A stretch of 64,000 nucleotides of DNA, taken from positions 969,501 through 1,033,500 of the forward strand of contig NZ_CP046400.1 of the NCBI RefSeq assembly GCF_009762795.1. The letters run 5' to 3'. Both the position numbers and the translations under genes were made by a program. This DNA is from Pseudodesulfovibrio cashew. GTDB taxonomy: Bacteria; Desulfobacterota; Desulfovibrionia; Desulfovibrionales; Desulfovibrionaceae. The notes under the pieces are model-generated. The model made no database searches. It saw only the letters and a program-made list of their open reading frames with translations, and was not told where the DNA came from. This document shows positions 53,927 through 63,079 of the stretch, piece after piece; within the stretch, counting starts at the first letter, position 1; every line of letters begins with the position of its first letter.

Positions 53927-54655
53927 TTACCAAAGGCGGTCGGCGAAGGCGCGGTGCAGGCCGTGGGAACGGATGAGTCTGACGGTCTTTTCGATGTCGT
54001 AGGACACGAAGCGCAGGGTCAGGATGCGGCTGTCCGTGTCGAAGAGGGCGTATTTGGCGCGGGGGTCACCGTCGCGGGGCTGGCCCACCGCCCCTACATT
54101 GAGGAGGTGGCGCAGGCCGGGGTCGAGGAGCGTCTCTCCCTCGGGCAGGGCAAGCTTTGCCGAGGCCTGGCCGTCTTTGGAGGTGAAGCGCATCAGGTCA
54201 TGGGTGTGGCCCACGAAGCATACCCCCTCCTGGTAGCGGCTGAAGACCTCGTCCATGCTCTCCTCGTAATTCCATATATACTCGTTGACCGAGTCGGGCG
54301 GGGTGCCGTGCACGAACCGGCAGTCGTGGGCCGTCGCGCTCTTGGGGTGGGAGACCAGCCACTGGTAGGTTTCCTCGCTGATCATCTCGCGGGTGCGCCG
54401 CAACGCGTCACGCGCAGGCTGGTTGAAGCGCGTCAGGTTGTGAATGTTGATCAGCCCCTGCTCGTGGTTGCCCTGGAGGATGACCATCTCCCGCGTGCGC
54501 AGCAGGTCGCAACACTCCTGCGGCTGCGGACCATAGCCGACCACGTCGCCAAGGCAGTAGATCTCGTCCGGACCTTGGGCGTCGATGTCGACGAGAACGC
54601 TTTGCAACGCCTCGAAATTGGAGTGGATGTCCGAGAGGATGGCGAGTTTGGTCAT
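53927..54655 (-). CDS. Calcineurin-like metallophosphoesterase
   Basis: The 242-residue protein has LSDIHSN (about 6-12), GDVVGYG (about 35-41), GNHE (about 61-64), and a late VGHTHD (about 158-163), the metal-binding residues of calcineurin-like phosphoesterases. Small bacterial members hydrolyse phosphodiesters, often cyclic nucleotides or nucleotidyl phosphates. The substrate is unknown. It is upstream of the Mo operon on the same strand but has its own start. The start at 54655 has no clear ribosome site. Confidence 0.85.
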   Translation of the reverse strand: MTKLAILSDIHSNFEALQSVLVDIDAQGPDEIYCLGDVVGYGPQPQECCDLLRTREMVILQGNHEQGLINIHNLTRFNQPARDALRRTREMISEETYQWLVSHPKSATAHDCRFVHGTPPDSVNEYIWNYEESMDEVFSRYQEGVCFVGHTHDLMRFTSKDGQASAKLALPEGETLLDPGLRHLLNVGAVGQPRDGDPRAKYALFDTDSRILTLRFVSYDIEKTVRLIRSHGLHRAFADRLW

Positions 54656-54782
54656 GGTTGTGAGGGTATACTCTCGCTTGGCGCAGGGCAAGGAGAGGGG
54701 GTACATCTCTTCGCAGAGAGCCAGCGTTGGGGCCTGCGGCCCCTCGCTTCCAGAATCGCGCTTGCAGCGCGCGAGAGCCGGG

Positions 54783-54857
54783 TTTGGGAGCTACGCTCCC
54801 AAAAGCCCTCCATGCCCTCCCGGCGGGGTCCATTTCTTTTGCTGCGCCAAAAGAAAT
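54783..54857. repeat. Pair of intergenic palindromes
   Basis: TTTGGGAGC-TAC-GCTCCCAAA (54783-54803) and ATTTCTTTTG-CTGCGC-CAAAAGAAAT (54832-54857) are two perfect hairpins, 9 and 10 bp. Such paired palindromes are common in intergenic DNA of Desulfovibrio relatives. The surrounding 54656-55520 has no convincing ORF. They may be dispersed repeats or transcript-end structures. Confidence 0.65.
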
Positions 54858-55261
54858 AGACGAAAGAAAAGGCGCTTGGAGAGGCATCCCCGCCCCGGTG
54901 CTCTCGGGCGAGAATCTCATCCAACCCGGTCGGCTCCGGACTTCGTTGAGTGGAACGCTCTGCCAACTTTACCATTCGCAGGCCGTCCCACGCCGTGCGT
55001 ATCGCGGCCAAAGAGCCGCCGCCCGCGTTGGTGAGCTTCTAGGCCCGGGAGCAAGGGGCTGACTGCGGACCTCCGAAGAAGAAGTCGAAGCGCCGGATTG
55101 CTTCTTGCTGAATCGTACAGAAGTACTTGCTCGGCCTGATGGGAAAAGTTGTCTTAATTAAGCAGCTTGGTGCTGGCTCTACATGGCGGACAAAGGCCTG
55201 TTGCCTCATCCGGTAAGCTACCAATCACCCCGGCAGCGACCGGTCATCGAGCTCGGGGCTT

Positions 55262-55353
55262 AGAGCCGCTTTTACACGGCGAAAGCGCAGCCCGAAGCGC
55301 GCCTGCCCGCAGGCTTTCGCATTTCGGGCAGCGGAAGCCGTGTTAGCGGCTCT
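55262..55353. repeat. Large imperfect inverted repeat
   Basis: AGAGCCGCT-TTT-ACACGGC (55262-55280) is matched by GCCGTGT-T-AGCGGCTCT (55337-55353). The centre contains additional paired segments (GCGAAAGC with GCTTTCGC; GCCCGAA with TTCGGGC), which overlap as in a nested or pseudoknot-like fold. It may be a structured RNA or a mobile repeat; I cannot name a family. Confidence 0.6.
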
Positions 55354-55395
55354 TGGCCCTGAGATCGCGCTGCAGCACAAAAAGCGCGTTTTTTG

Positions 55396-55427
55396 CTTAC
55401 TTTTGGACGCGCCAGCCCAAAAGTAAG
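55396..55427. repeat. Inverted repeat CTTACTTTTGG type
   Basis: CTTACTTTTGG (55396-55406) and CCAAAAGTAAG (55417-55427) are 11-bp perfect arms around ACGCGCCAGC. It is the third hairpin in this intergenic region. No gene overlaps it. It resembles dispersed intergenic palindromes in this group of bacteria. Confidence 0.6.
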
Positions 55428-55520
55428 TCGGCCCGGAAGGGCCGAAACCCTTCCTACGTCAATCGCCGCCTGAAAGGCGACTTCCTTTATCTTTTCAAGC
55501 CGCGCCGCACGGCATCACAC

Positions 55521-55554
55521 AAAAAAAAGCCGCCGCACCAATCGGTGCGGCGGC
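55521..55554 (-). terminator. Intrinsic terminator of cysS
   Basis: On the minus strand, GCCGCCGCACC-GATT-GGTGCGGCGGC is followed by TTTTTTTT (complement at 55521-55528). This perfect 11-bp stem with an eight-base U-run is a textbook terminator, 24 bp after the cysS stop (55578). Confidence 0.95.
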
Positions 55555-55577
55555 TGACTCTCATATTGAATCCGACC

Positions 55578-57035
55578 CTACAATACATCCCAGCTCGCGC
55601 CGAGGGCAGTATCCTTCACCTCAACCCCCATGGCTGTCATGGCGTTGCGGATATCGTCGGCCTTCTGGAAGTCCTTGGCCTTGCGGGCCTCCTGGCGGGC
55701 GACAAGGAATCCCTCCACCGTGGCCGGGTCGATGCCCGCCCTGGCGGCGCGGTTGTCGCGCAGCTCGGTCAGGAACTCGACGGGCTCACGCTCGAAGATG
55801 CCGAGGATGGCGCCCCACTGCTTCATGTCTTCCTGGATGCGGACAAAGAGATCGCGGCCGCCTTCGGACTTGCGCAGGTTCTTGTCCTCCGCCACGCGCC
55901 CGGCCAGGCGCATTGCGGAAAAGACGTGCCCCAGGGCCCCGGCGGTGTTCATGTCGTCCTCCATGGCCTCGTCGAAATGCTTCTCGATCTCGTCCAGCTC
56001 GGCGGTCAACTCCTCGGGGAACGGGGATTTCTTCCACTTGGTCTTTTCCAGTTCCAGCCCGATCTGGCCCAGGGCGGAGTAGACGCGCTTGATGCCCTTT
56101 TCCGCTTCCTCCAGGGCCTCGAAGGAGAAGTCCAGGGGCGAACGGTAGTGCATGGTCAACAGGAAATAGCGCAGGGTTTCGGGCAGGAACTTGTCCAGGA
56201 TGTCCCGGATGGTGAAGAAGTTGCCCAGGGACTTGGACATCTTTTCGGAGTTGATCTGCACGAACCCGTTGTGCACCCAGAAGTTGGCGAAGGGCTTGCC
56301 CGTGGCCGCCTCGGACTGGGCGATTTCGTTTTCATGGTGGGGGAAAGAGAGGTCCTGACCGCCGCCGTGGATGTCCAGGGGCAGGGGAGCGTACTTCTCG
56401 CTCATGGCCGAGCACTCCAGGTGCCAGCCGGGACGGCCCTGGCCCCAGGGGGATTCCCAGGACGGCTCGCCGGGCTTGGCCGCCTTCCAAAGGGTGAAGT
56501 CCAGCGGGTCTTCCTTTTCCTCGCCGGGAGCGATGCGCGCGCCGGACTCCAGTTCGTCGATATTGCGGCCCGACAACTTGCCGTAGCCGTCAAAGGAACG
56601 GACCCGGAAATAGACGTCGCCGGACGGGGCGGCGTAGGCGTGTCCCCTTTCGATGAGCAGCTCGGTGAGCTTGATCATCTCGGGAATATGCTCGGTGCAC
56701 TTGGGCTCCACGTCCGGCCGTTCAATGGCCAGGCGGTCCATGTCCACGTAGAATTCATTGATGAACTTCTCGGCGATGGCCCCGGCCTCGCTGCCCACCT
56801 CGTTGGCGCGCTTGATGATCTTGTCATCGATGTCCGTAAAGTTGCGGATGAAGGTGACGTCGTACCCCTTGTATTTGAGGTAACGGTAGAGCACGTCGAA
56901 GACCACGCTGGAGCGGGCGTGGCCGATATGGCAGAAGTCGTAGGCGGTGATCCCACAGACGTACATGCTGACCTTGTTGCCGTTGAGGGGCGTGAATTCC
57001 TGTTTCTTTCGGGCAAGGGTGTTGTACAGTCTCAT
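55578..57035 (-). CDS. cysS: Cysteinyl-tRNA synthetase
   Basis: The 485-residue protein has the zinc Cys27 and the HIGH motif at 36-39 in [14 protein letters not shown], a later WHLECSAM zinc segment, [11 protein letters not shown], and KMSKSLGN. These are characteristic of class I CysRS, which charges tRNA-Cys. It starts at ATG 57035 and ends in a strong terminator. The next gene upstream is a membrane-anchored protein. Confidence 0.97.
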   Translation of the reverse strand: MRLYNTLARKKQEFTPLNGNKVSMYVCGITAYDFCHIGHARSSVVFDVLYRYLKYKGYDVTFIRNFTDIDDKIIKRANEVGSEAGAIAEKFINEFYVDMDRLAIERPDVEPKCTEHIPEMIKLTELLIERGHAYAAPSGDVYFRVRSFDGYGKLSGRNIDELESGARIAPGEEKEDPLDFTLWKAAKPGEPSWESPWGQGRPGWHLECSAMSEKYAPLPLDIHGGGQDLSFPHHENEIAQSEAATGKPFANFWVHNGFVQINSEKMSKSLGNFFTIRDILDKFLPETLRYFLLTMHYRSPLDFSFEALEEAEKGIKRVYSALGQIGLELEKTKWKKSPFPEELTAELDEIEKHFDEAMEDDMNTAGALGHVFSAMRLAGRVAEDKNLRKSEGGRDLFVRIQEDMKQWGAILGIFEREPVEFLTELRDNRAARAGIDPATVEGFLVARQEARKAKDFQKADDIRNAMTAMGVEVKDTALGASWDVL

Positions 57036-57074
57036 CGCTAAGCTCCAATCATACTAATTTGAAATTATTGTCTA

Positions 57075-57941
57075 TTAATTACTTGCCGTTGTCTTGTCGG
57101 CGACCACGGTGACCCGCAGCAGCCTGAGATTCTCATAGAGGTCCCTGCCCATGAACAGATAGAGGCAGGGAACCGGCTCGACCGGAGCCGCCGTGACGGT
57201 CAGCGTACCGGGATCACTGACGAACTGGCTCAGGCCACGCAGGGCCTCGGCGGCCACCGCGTTGTCTTCCCCGGCGGCATAGTCGGCCATGGCCGTCAGT
57301 TCGTTCCTGGCCTGCAGCCGTGCGCCGCTCCTGCTCATTCCCAAGCGGTTCGCGGCCCGTTCGAAGAGCTTGTCCATGAATGACCCGTTGGCGACGGTGA
57401 GGCGCAGATCCTTCAGGCTCAACCCGAGGAGTTTTTCCACACGGAGCGCGTCAAGGTCAAGCTGCGTGAACGAACCCGAGAGTGCCGCCTCTCCCGCATC
57501 CCCAGCGTCGAAGGCCAGGGATTTTATGGTCAGGCTCCGACTTTTCGGGTCATAGGCGTAGTCCACAAAGAGGTCGCCCTTGATTGGCTCGGCCAAAGAA
57601 AGCCCGGGGAGGTCCGCGTCGCCTGGCCGGATGACCAACCCTTTGGCCCTGGCGGTGACAAAGTGGGGCGTCCTGTGCTTTCGGTCATAGGCGGTGACCA
57701 CGACCTCATCTGCCCTGAGCCGCTGCCCCGAAGGCAGCACCGCGTTCGCGTTGGTCAGGGTCACGGTGTGGTCGGCCAATCCCACGTCGAGGCCGTCGTA
57801 GGCCAGGGTAAGCCCGTCCACGTCGGACACGGCCTCGTCCAGCCCCTTGCGCACCTCGCCGTTCACGAACCAGACCAGTCCGCCGTAGCAGAGCGCAACG
57901 AAAATCGCAAAGGAAAGAAGAAACTTGGAAAGGCGGCTCAT
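57075..57941 (-). CDS. Membrane-anchored protein of unknown function
   Basis: The 288-residue protein has one N-terminal hydrophobic anchor (about 7-27) and a periplasmic beta-rich domain with Leu-x-Leu alternation (e.g. DGLTLAYDGLDVGLADHTVTL), reminiscent of AsmA-like or DUF945-like envelope proteins. There is no cysteine pair or lipobox. It starts 4 bp after ispDF ends on the same strand, so they are probably co-transcribed. Function is unknown. Confidence 0.65.
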   Translation of the reverse strand: MSRLSKFLLSFAIFVALCYGGLVWFVNGEVRKGLDEAVSDVDGLTLAYDGLDVGLADHTVTLTNANAVLPSGQRLRADEVVVTAYDRKHRTPHFVTARAKGLVIRPGDADLPGLSLAEPIKGDLFVDYAYDPKSRSLTIKSLAFDAGDAGEAALSGSFTQLDLDALRVEKLLGLSLKDLRLTVANGSFMDKLFERAANRLGMSRSGARLQARNELTAMADYAAGEDNAVAAEALRGLSQFVSDPGTLTVTAAPVEPVPCLYLFMGRDLYENLRLLRVTVVADKTTASN

Positions 57942-57945
57942 GGTG

Positions 57946-59142
57946 CTACAGTTCCCTCAAGGCGGTCACGGCGGCCACGGCCTTGATGCCCTTTTTCTCG
58001 CCGGTGAAGCCGAGTTTTTCCTCGGTGGTCGCCTTGAAGTTGACCTGGTGCGGGTCCAGGCCGAGCAACCGGCGCACGTTGGCCGCGATCTGGGCCGCAT
58101 GGGGGGCCAGCCTGGGAACCTGAGCAATGACGGTCAGGTCCGCGTGCACCACGCGCACGCCCGCTTCCCCGGCCATGGCCAGGACTTCCTTGAGGAAGAC
58201 GCCGCTGTTCGCGCCGGAAAATTGTTCGTCCGTGTCCGGGAAGTGGGTGCCGATGTCGCCGCCGCCGAATGTGCCGAGCACGGCGTCGGTCAGGGCATGA
58301 AGCAAGACGTCGCCATCCGAATGAGCCACGATGGTCTGTTTACCGGGAATGGGAACCCCGCCGAGCACCAGCGGGCGGTCGTTCTCGCCGCCGAAGCGAT
58401 GGACGTCGTAGCCCCAACCCACGCAAGGGACCGTGACCCGCTCCTCTTCCAGACGGGCCAGATCCTCGGGCGTGGTGATCTTCACGTTGCCCCGTTCGCC
58501 CTCGATGGCCCGTACCTCGGCCAGCCGTTCAACCATGCTCGCGTCGTCCGTGACTTCCCAGCCTTCGGCCTCGGCCCGTTCATGGGCCTCCAGCAGCAAC
58601 GCGGTCTCAAAGGCCTGGGGCGTCTGCACGCCGCGCAGGACCGCACGGTCCAGGGTCTCGGCAACGGTGTCGCCGTCCACACGCTTGATGGTGTCGGTTA
58701 CCTCCACCGCCGGAATCACGCCGCGCGCGCCCTCATTCAGGGCGTCGATGAGCCGGGAGATCATCCCGGCCGAAACAAAGGGTCTGGCGCTGTCATGAAC
58801 CAGCACGCCGCCACATGCCCGGGGCAATGCCCCGAGGCCGTTGCGCACGGAGTCCTGCCGCCGCTCGCCTCCGGCGCAGACGCGCCACTCCACTCCGAGG
58901 TCCTCGACCTTGAAAAAGTGGCGCACCTCTTTTTCCATGGCCTTGGCGTCGTCGGGCGGAAACACGAAGACCAGCCCCTTGACCCCGGCCACGCGGGAAA
59001 AGGTCCGGGCCGAATGCCAGAAGAGGGGGGCGCCCTTGTACTCCAGGTACTGCTTGCGCACCCCGCCCGAGGCCTCGGCCAACCGGGTGCCGGACCCGGC
59101 GGCGAGGATGATGCCCCATATATCGTTCAACGGTCGGTCCAT
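57946..59142 (-). CDS. ispDF: Bifunctional IspD-IspF (MEP isoprenoid pathway)
   Basis: The 398-residue protein joins IspD (about 1-230), with LAAGSGTRL (about 13-21) and the VHDSARPF substrate site, to IspF (about 240-398), with GYDVHRF (metal-binding D and H), AHSDGDVLLHA and the FKATTEEKLGF ending. It makes CDP-methylerythritol and then the cyclic diphosphate in isoprenoid synthesis. Fused IspDF enzymes are known in several proteobacteria. The start at 59142 is followed by the IspD nucleotide loop. Confidence 0.95.
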   Translation of the reverse strand: MDRPLNDIWGIILAAGSGTRLAEASGGVRKQYLEYKGAPLFWHSARTFSRVAGVKGLVFVFPPDDAKAMEKEVRHFFKVEDLGVEWRVCAGGERRQDSVRNGLGALPRACGGVLVHDSARPFVSAGMISRLIDALNEGARGVIPAVEVTDTIKRVDGDTVAETLDRAVLRGVQTPQAFETALLLEAHERAEAEGWEVTDDASMVERLAEVRAIEGERGNVKITTPEDLARLEEERVTVPCVGWGYDVHRFGGENDRPLVLGGVPIPGKQTIVAHSDGDVLLHALTDAVLGTFGGGDIGTHFPDTDEQFSGANSGVFLKEVLAMAGEAGVRVVHADLTVIAQVPRLAPHAAQIAANVRRLLGLDPHQVNFKATTEEKLGFTGEKKGIKAVAAVTALREL

Positions 59143-59310
59143 GTATCGTTCTCTCTATTGTGCCTGCCGCCCCTGTTGCGCGGCCCGGCTGAAACGGGGA
59201 TTGCCCCGCTCGATTTCAACCCTGGATGGCGGCTGCGCTCAAACCGAACTGGCTGGTCTCCTGCGCCGTAACGTAATCCGCCGTGCCACCTGCGTCTTCC
59301 AGTCAAAATC

Positions 59311-59592
59311 AGGAAGCTTCCCAGCCTTCTTCATTCTTCTCCCTCTCCGCTACCAGCCCGAAGCAAGGTTGCGCAGAAGGGGTCAGCCGCCAGGCGGACG
59401 GGTTCGCCTTTCCCGCAGGCGTATCCCAATACGCCAAGGACTCCGGCGATAACCGCCGCAATCCGGGAAGCTGCCCAACCTTCTTTTTCCTCCCTTCCCG
59501 CTATCAGCCCGAAGGGAGGTTGCGCAGAAGGTGTCAGCCGCTAGGCGGTCGGGTTCGCCTTTCCCGCAGGCGTATCCAAATACGCCGAGGAC
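59311..59592. repeat. Two tandem copies of a ~130-bp repeat
   Basis: 59311-59441 and 59465-59592 share strong similarity (e.g. AGCCCGAAG, GGTTGCGCAGAAGG, GTCAGCCGC, GGTTCGCCTTTCCCGCAGGC). Each ends in the palindrome GGCGTAT-N4-ATACGCC (59418-59435 and 59569-59586). They lie between ispDF and RNase P RNA. No ORF or known RNA family covers them; they may be dispersed palindromic repeats or tandemly duplicated transcript-end structures. Confidence 0.7.
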
Positions 59593-59652
59593 AAAGGCAA
59601 CCCGCTCAACGACGCGGATGGCGCCTTATGCGCCACCGGCGTATGAAAAACA

Positions 59653-60008
59653 GGAGTTGGCCGTAAGCCGGGTCTTGTTCCCCTTGCGGGGCGACTGTCA
59701 TTCATCTGGGACGGCTGTTACCAGACGCCTCTAGCAACCTACCCGATAGCTCGGCCGGGCCGGCCTACCACGCTACCCTATTTGGTCTTGCTCCGGACGG
59801 AGTTCACCTGGCCTGCCGCGTCGCCGCGACAGCCGGTGGGCTCTTACCCCACCCTTTCACCCTTACCGCCGGGCCGAAGCCCGGAGGCGGTCTACTCTCT
59901 GTTGCACTTGACGGGGATCGCTCCCCCTGGGCGTTACCCAGCGTCCTGCCCTACGGAGCCCGGACTTTCCTCGACAGCGGATGCTGCCGCGACAGTCTGG
60001 CCAACTCC
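59653..60008 (-). ncRNA. rnpB: RNase P RNA
   Basis: The minus strand begins GGAGTTGGCCAGAC, has GAGGAAAGTCCGGGCTC, CAACAGAGAGTAGACCG, GGTAAGGGTGAAAGGGTG, GGTAAGAGCCCACC and AGGGTAGCGTGGTAGG, and ends AAGACCCGGCTTACGGCCAA before ACTCC. These are conserved core segments of bacterial type A RNase P RNA, which matures tRNA 5' ends. The terminal helix pairs GGAGTTGGCC with GGCCAACTCC. It occupies about 356 nt with no competing ORF. Confidence 0.97.
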
Positions 60009-60342
60009 TAAATATTTTCCTGTGTGCCCCGGCTTGCGATCGCGGCGCATCCGCTGCGTTGCCGAGCGCGGTTTGATGCTCGACGTAGCCGGGCTACGCC
60101 TGCGCTCAAACCGGGCTCGTCTCCTTGCGGCTACACCACGCTCACAAGCCTCACTCTGTCAAAGAGGCCATCGTGGCAATTTAGACCACTCACTGGTGGT
60201 TTTTTGTGCCCGTTGCCTTGCGGCTGGGACCTTCTGCCCAGCCTCATGGTGTCAAAGACTGACGTTTCCGCACTACTTCTTGTAGTGAAGTAATGCGGAA
60301 CTCGTCGATGGCAACGGTTTGCGCCGCTGCCGAAGGCCGATT
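60009..60342. other. Hairpin-rich region upstream of rnpB
   Basis: This 334-bp gap between the zinc-ribbon gene's stop (60343) and rnpB contains several hairpins: 60064-60118 (CGGTTTGA/TCAAACCG with inner CGTAGCC/GGCTACG), 60185-60206 (ACCAC/GTGGT then TTTTTT on the plus strand), 60222-60243 (GGCTGGG/CCCAGCC), and 60266-60300 (TTCCGCA arms). A TGCGCTCAAACCG segment recurs near 59233. The rnpB promoter should lie at about 60010-60060, but I see only a weak TATTTA -10 box. No ORF is convincing. Confidence 0.5.
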
Positions 60343-61068
60343 CTACTCTTCGCCCTCGTCCTCGCGCTTCCAGTAGATGAGGCGCTGGCAGTTGGGGCAG
60401 CTCAGGATCTGCTTGCCCTTCTGCAGGTCGTTGTAAGCCTGCGGAGGGATCATGATGTGGCAGCCGTGGCAGACGCCGCTGGTGACCGGGACGATGACCG
60501 GGTTCTCCATGCGCTCGCGAATGAACTCGTAACGGCCCAGGATGGGCGGCGGCACGACCTTGCAGGCCTTCTTGCGCTTGCGGTCCAGGGATTCGAGCTT
60601 CTTGTTGGCCTCGGCCAGGCGCTCGTCCAGGGTGGTCTTGAGGGCGTCGTACTGCTCCTGCACACCGGACATCTCTTCGTTCAGGGCCGCGGTGGCGTCC
60701 TGCTGCCGAACCACTTCCTCCTTGACCGCGATCTGCTCTTCCTCGCGCATGCGGTTGAGCTTTTCCAGGGAATCCATCTCGCGCATCATGGCGTGATATT
60801 CCTTGGTGTTGCCCACCAGCATCAGCTTGTTCTTGGACTTCTTGATCTTGCCGGCGTCCTCTTCGATCTCCACGCCCAGCTTCTTCTTCTGGTCCTTGAG
60901 GATCTCCATGCGCTCGTCGATCTGAACCCGACGCTCGTCGAACTCCCGCATCTGGGCCTCGAGGTCGGCCAGCTCCAGGGGAGCCTTTTCGATCTCGTCC
61001 CTGAGAATGAGGATCTCGTCGTCCACCTGCTGGAGAATGATCAGTTGTTCAATTTGTTTCTCGTACAT
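60343..61068 (-). CDS. Coiled-coil protein with C4 zinc ribbon
   Basis: The 241-residue protein is nearly all coiled coil (residues about 5-170) and ends with a C4 zinc ribbon: CHGC (about 203-206) and CPNC (about 228-231). This layout fits the bacterial DUF164/C4-type zinc ribbon family, sometimes found near Nif3-like genes. It lies just after the Nif3-like gene and is co-directional, in one probable transcript. Function is unknown; nucleic acid binding is suggested by the ribbon. Confidence 0.82.
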   Translation of the reverse strand: MYEKQIEQLIILQQVDDEILILRDEIEKAPLELADLEAQMREFDERRVQIDERMEILKDQKKKLGVEIEEDAGKIKKSKNKLMLVGNTKEYHAMMREMDSLEKLNRMREEEQIAVKEEVVRQQDATAALNEEMSGVQEQYDALKTTLDERLAEANKKLESLDRKRKKACKVVPPPILGRYEFIRERMENPVIVPVTSGVCHGCHIMIPPQAYNDLQKGKQILSCPNCQRLIYWKREDEGEE

Positions 61069-61117
61069 TCGTAAACCTCTCTAATCTATTTGAAAACATC
61101 TAAAAATGGACTTTCCG

Positions 61118-62116
61118 TCATTTCCGGACGACAAAGCGCATGGGCTCGTCACCGGGGAAAAACCGTACGGCCACGCCGTCCAATTCGTCTTCCAGTTCCT
61201 TGGCGAAACGGCGCATCATCTCTTCTTCCAAAGAGAAATGGCCCACATCGGCCACGCAGACCGGAGTCTCCACTGCCGGGTGGTACTTCATGTCCCCGGT
61301 CACCAACACGTCCGCTCCGGCGCGGGCCGCCTTGTCCGCCAGGGAAGAACCGGACCCGCCGCAGTAAGCTACCCTGGACACAGTCTCGGGTTGCGGCCCG
61401 CAGACCATGAACGCATCCCTGTCGATGAGTCCGCCCAGCAGGTCCGCAAAGGCGTCCCAGGACAAGGGCTCGGGCAGGTCACCCACCTCGCCGAATCCGA
61501 CCTCGGCTGTGGGCGCGGTCAGGGAGCGCAGGTAGAAGACGGGCCGTTTGCCCAGCGAAAATTCAATGCCTCCGGCCACTTCGTTCCAGGCCGCCTCGTC
61601 GCAGACCACGCGCACCTCGCCCGCCCTGCTCTGGGACACGGAGTGGATACCCGGATGATTGGCCCAGACCGCCGCGGTCTCCCGCTCGATGGGCTTGTCC
61701 GCGTAAAAGGACGCCTCGATGGGCGCGCGCCCGTGTTCCACCTCCAGCAGTCGGGAGCCTGTCAGGCCCAGCGCCTCGCCCAGCCAGAAGGCTGGCCCGC
61801 CGGGCCGGGTATCCAGGGAGGTATGCGCGGCATAGAGCCAGGCCCCGCTGCCGATCACCAACCGGACCACGTCCAGATAGGGCGACGGCGAGCCGAGTCC
61901 CTTGGGCTTCATGTAGAGCGGATGGTGAGTAAGCACGGCCTGCGCTCCCCACTCCAGGCAGCGGGCCACCATGGCCGGGGTCGGCTCCAGACAGACGGCG
62001 ACCTTGCTCGCCGCGTCCGCAGCACCCGCTATCTGCACCCCGGAATTGTCCCAGGCCGACTGGTTCGCCTCAGGAGCCAATTTGTCGAAAATCGGCAAAA
62101 TATCCTTAATTTTCAT
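61118..62116 (-). CDS. Nif3-like dinuclear metal-centre protein
   Basis: The 332-residue protein has the metal-binding features of the Nif3/YbgI family: AWDNSGVQI (about 21-29), a THHPLYM motif (about 63-69), and an ADVGHFSLEEE segment (about 291-301). The middle carries an inserted domain as in longer family members. It binds two metal ions and is a hexameric, possibly GTP-cyclohydrolase-related enzyme of uncertain reaction. It precedes the zinc-ribbon gene, a pairing also common elsewhere. The ATG at 62116 lacks a strong ribosome site. Confidence 0.88.
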   Translation of the reverse strand: MKIKDILPIFDKLAPEANQSAWDNSGVQIAGAADAASKVAVCLEPTPAMVARCLEWGAQAVLTHHPLYMKPKGLGSPSPYLDVVRLVIGSGAWLYAAHTSLDTRPGGPAFWLGEALGLTGSRLLEVEHGRAPIEASFYADKPIERETAAVWANHPGIHSVSQSRAGEVRVVCDEAAWNEVAGGIEFSLGKRPVFYLRSLTAPTAEVGFGEVGDLPEPLSWDAFADLLGGLIDRDAFMVCGPQPETVSRVAYCGGSGSSLADKAARAGADVLVTGDMKYHPAVETPVCVADVGHFSLEEEMMRRFAKELEDELDGVAVRFFPGDEPMRFVVRK

Positions 62117-62144
62117 AGACTTATACCATACCCCCGGAATGAGA

Positions 62145-62220
62145 ATGCTCCCGTAGGGTTTCCCCCTCGGGAGCATCATATTCCTCTTCTATATCCCGGC
62201 CTTCGGCCTTAGTGGGATAT
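62145..62220. repeat. Two hairpins upstream of the Nif3-like gene
   Basis: ATGCTCCCGTAGGG pairs with CCCTCGGGAGCAT (62145-62176), with a single bulge, and ATATCCC/GGGATAT (62191-62220) encloses a GGCC-TTC-GGCC stem. They lie between the tRNA (minus strand) and the Nif3-like start, so may end the tRNA transcript. Neither has a clear U-run. Confidence 0.5.
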
Positions 62221-62297
62221 TTCAGGACCAGTGCGTTGAACGGTGTTCCTGTGTCGTATGCTATCAATCATTCCTCCCGGCAGGGGGGGGAGAGAGT

Positions 62298-62373
62298 TGG
62301 TGGGCCAGCCAGGATTCGAACCTGGGACCGACCGGTTATGAGCCGGTGGCTCTGCCAACTGAGCTACTGGCCC
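62298..62373 (-). tRNA. tRNA with CAT anticodon (Met elongator or Ile2)
   Basis: The minus strand folds into a cloverleaf: acceptor GGGCCAG/CTGGCCC, D-arm AGCTCAGTTGGCAGAGC, anticodon stem ACCGG-CTCATAA-CCGGT with anticodon CAT (complement at 62338-62340), T-arm GGTTCGAATCC, and encoded CCA. CAT can be elongator Met or Ile2 (lysidine at the wobble base); identity is not decided by sequence alone. The initiator is excluded because its loop and stem differ. Confidence 0.95.
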
Positions 62374-62484
62374 GTCGTGCGAACACAGGACGATAGACCA
62401 GACACCACAGGCGTGTCAAGCATGCAGCACAGGTGCAGTGCGATCATACAGGGGGAGTATGTCGGCAAACAGGCGGTCGTCTGA

Positions 62485-62763
62485 TCAGAGGGAGAGTTCG
62501 GCCACGTCCATCTCGCTGCGCGCGGCCTCGATGAAGCGCCTGATCTCCCTTCGCTGGTGGGGGGAGTAGCGGAGCTGGAGGATACCCTTGAACTTGTCGG
62601 TCACGGTGAATATGCCCAGGTTGTCATAGCCTTCGAGCAGAAACCGGAACAGGGCGATGCGGGCCGGGTCGATCCGCACGTAGAGCCGCTCCGAGAACAG
62701 GGGCGGCGGCGGACAGGGACGCTTGCGCGGGCGGCGGCGGGAAGATTTTTTCTGCGAAGCCAT
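62485..62763 (-). CDS. DUF4911-like small protein
   Basis: The 92-residue protein has a basic Pro-rich N-terminus (SQKKSSRRRPRKRPCPPPPL) and a compact domain with RIDPARIALFRFLLEGYDNL (about 30-49) and LRYSPHQR, resembling DUF4911 proteins of sulfate reducers. It may bind RNA or protein. It lies upstream of the tRNA gene on the same strand. Function is unknown. Confidence 0.65.
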   Translation of the reverse strand: MASQKKSSRRRPRKRPCPPPPLFSERLYVRIDPARIALFRFLLEGYDNLGIFTVTDKFKGILQLRYSPHQRREIRRFIEAARSEMDVAELSL

Positions 62764-62980
62764 AGCCGGGTCCTACCCGCTGCCGGGGCAAAGCGCAACG
62801 GCAAACATCGGCTCCTCCCGGCTGCCGGCAAGGGCCACGGCAGCGATACCGGCCGGATTCCATCCCCTCCAGGGCTGGAACCCTGCTTCGGGCCAGCACT
62901 TTTCCCGCAACCCGTCCCCCGCCCCTGCCTCAACAGCCCGCCAGGGCAGGCTTTATCGGCACTTCCGGGGAAACATTGGT

Positions 62981-63008
62981 TTGCCTTTCAAGCCGGATGC
63001 GGTATACT
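62981..63008 (+). promoter_or_regulatory. Candidate promoter for the right-edge gene
   Basis: TTGCCT (62981-62986) and TATACT (63003-63008) are 16 bp apart on the plus strand, 70-80 bp ahead of the ATG at 63080. The -10 box matches five of six consensus bases. It is the best promoter candidate for the FKBP-methyltransferase gene. The rest of the 62764-63079 gap has no ORF I can support. Confidence 0.45.
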
Positions 63009-63079
63009 CGGACCGAATCTTCTCAATCCGCCGCAACCCCTGCGCACCCGAGGACAGTACCTATCCCAGGAGGCCGCTC

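Noticed and set aside
59782-60285. A 167-codon open frame over the RNase P region
   Set aside because: The minus strand is RNase P RNA with all core segments; the plus-strand frame is a by-product of structured GC-rich RNA sequence.
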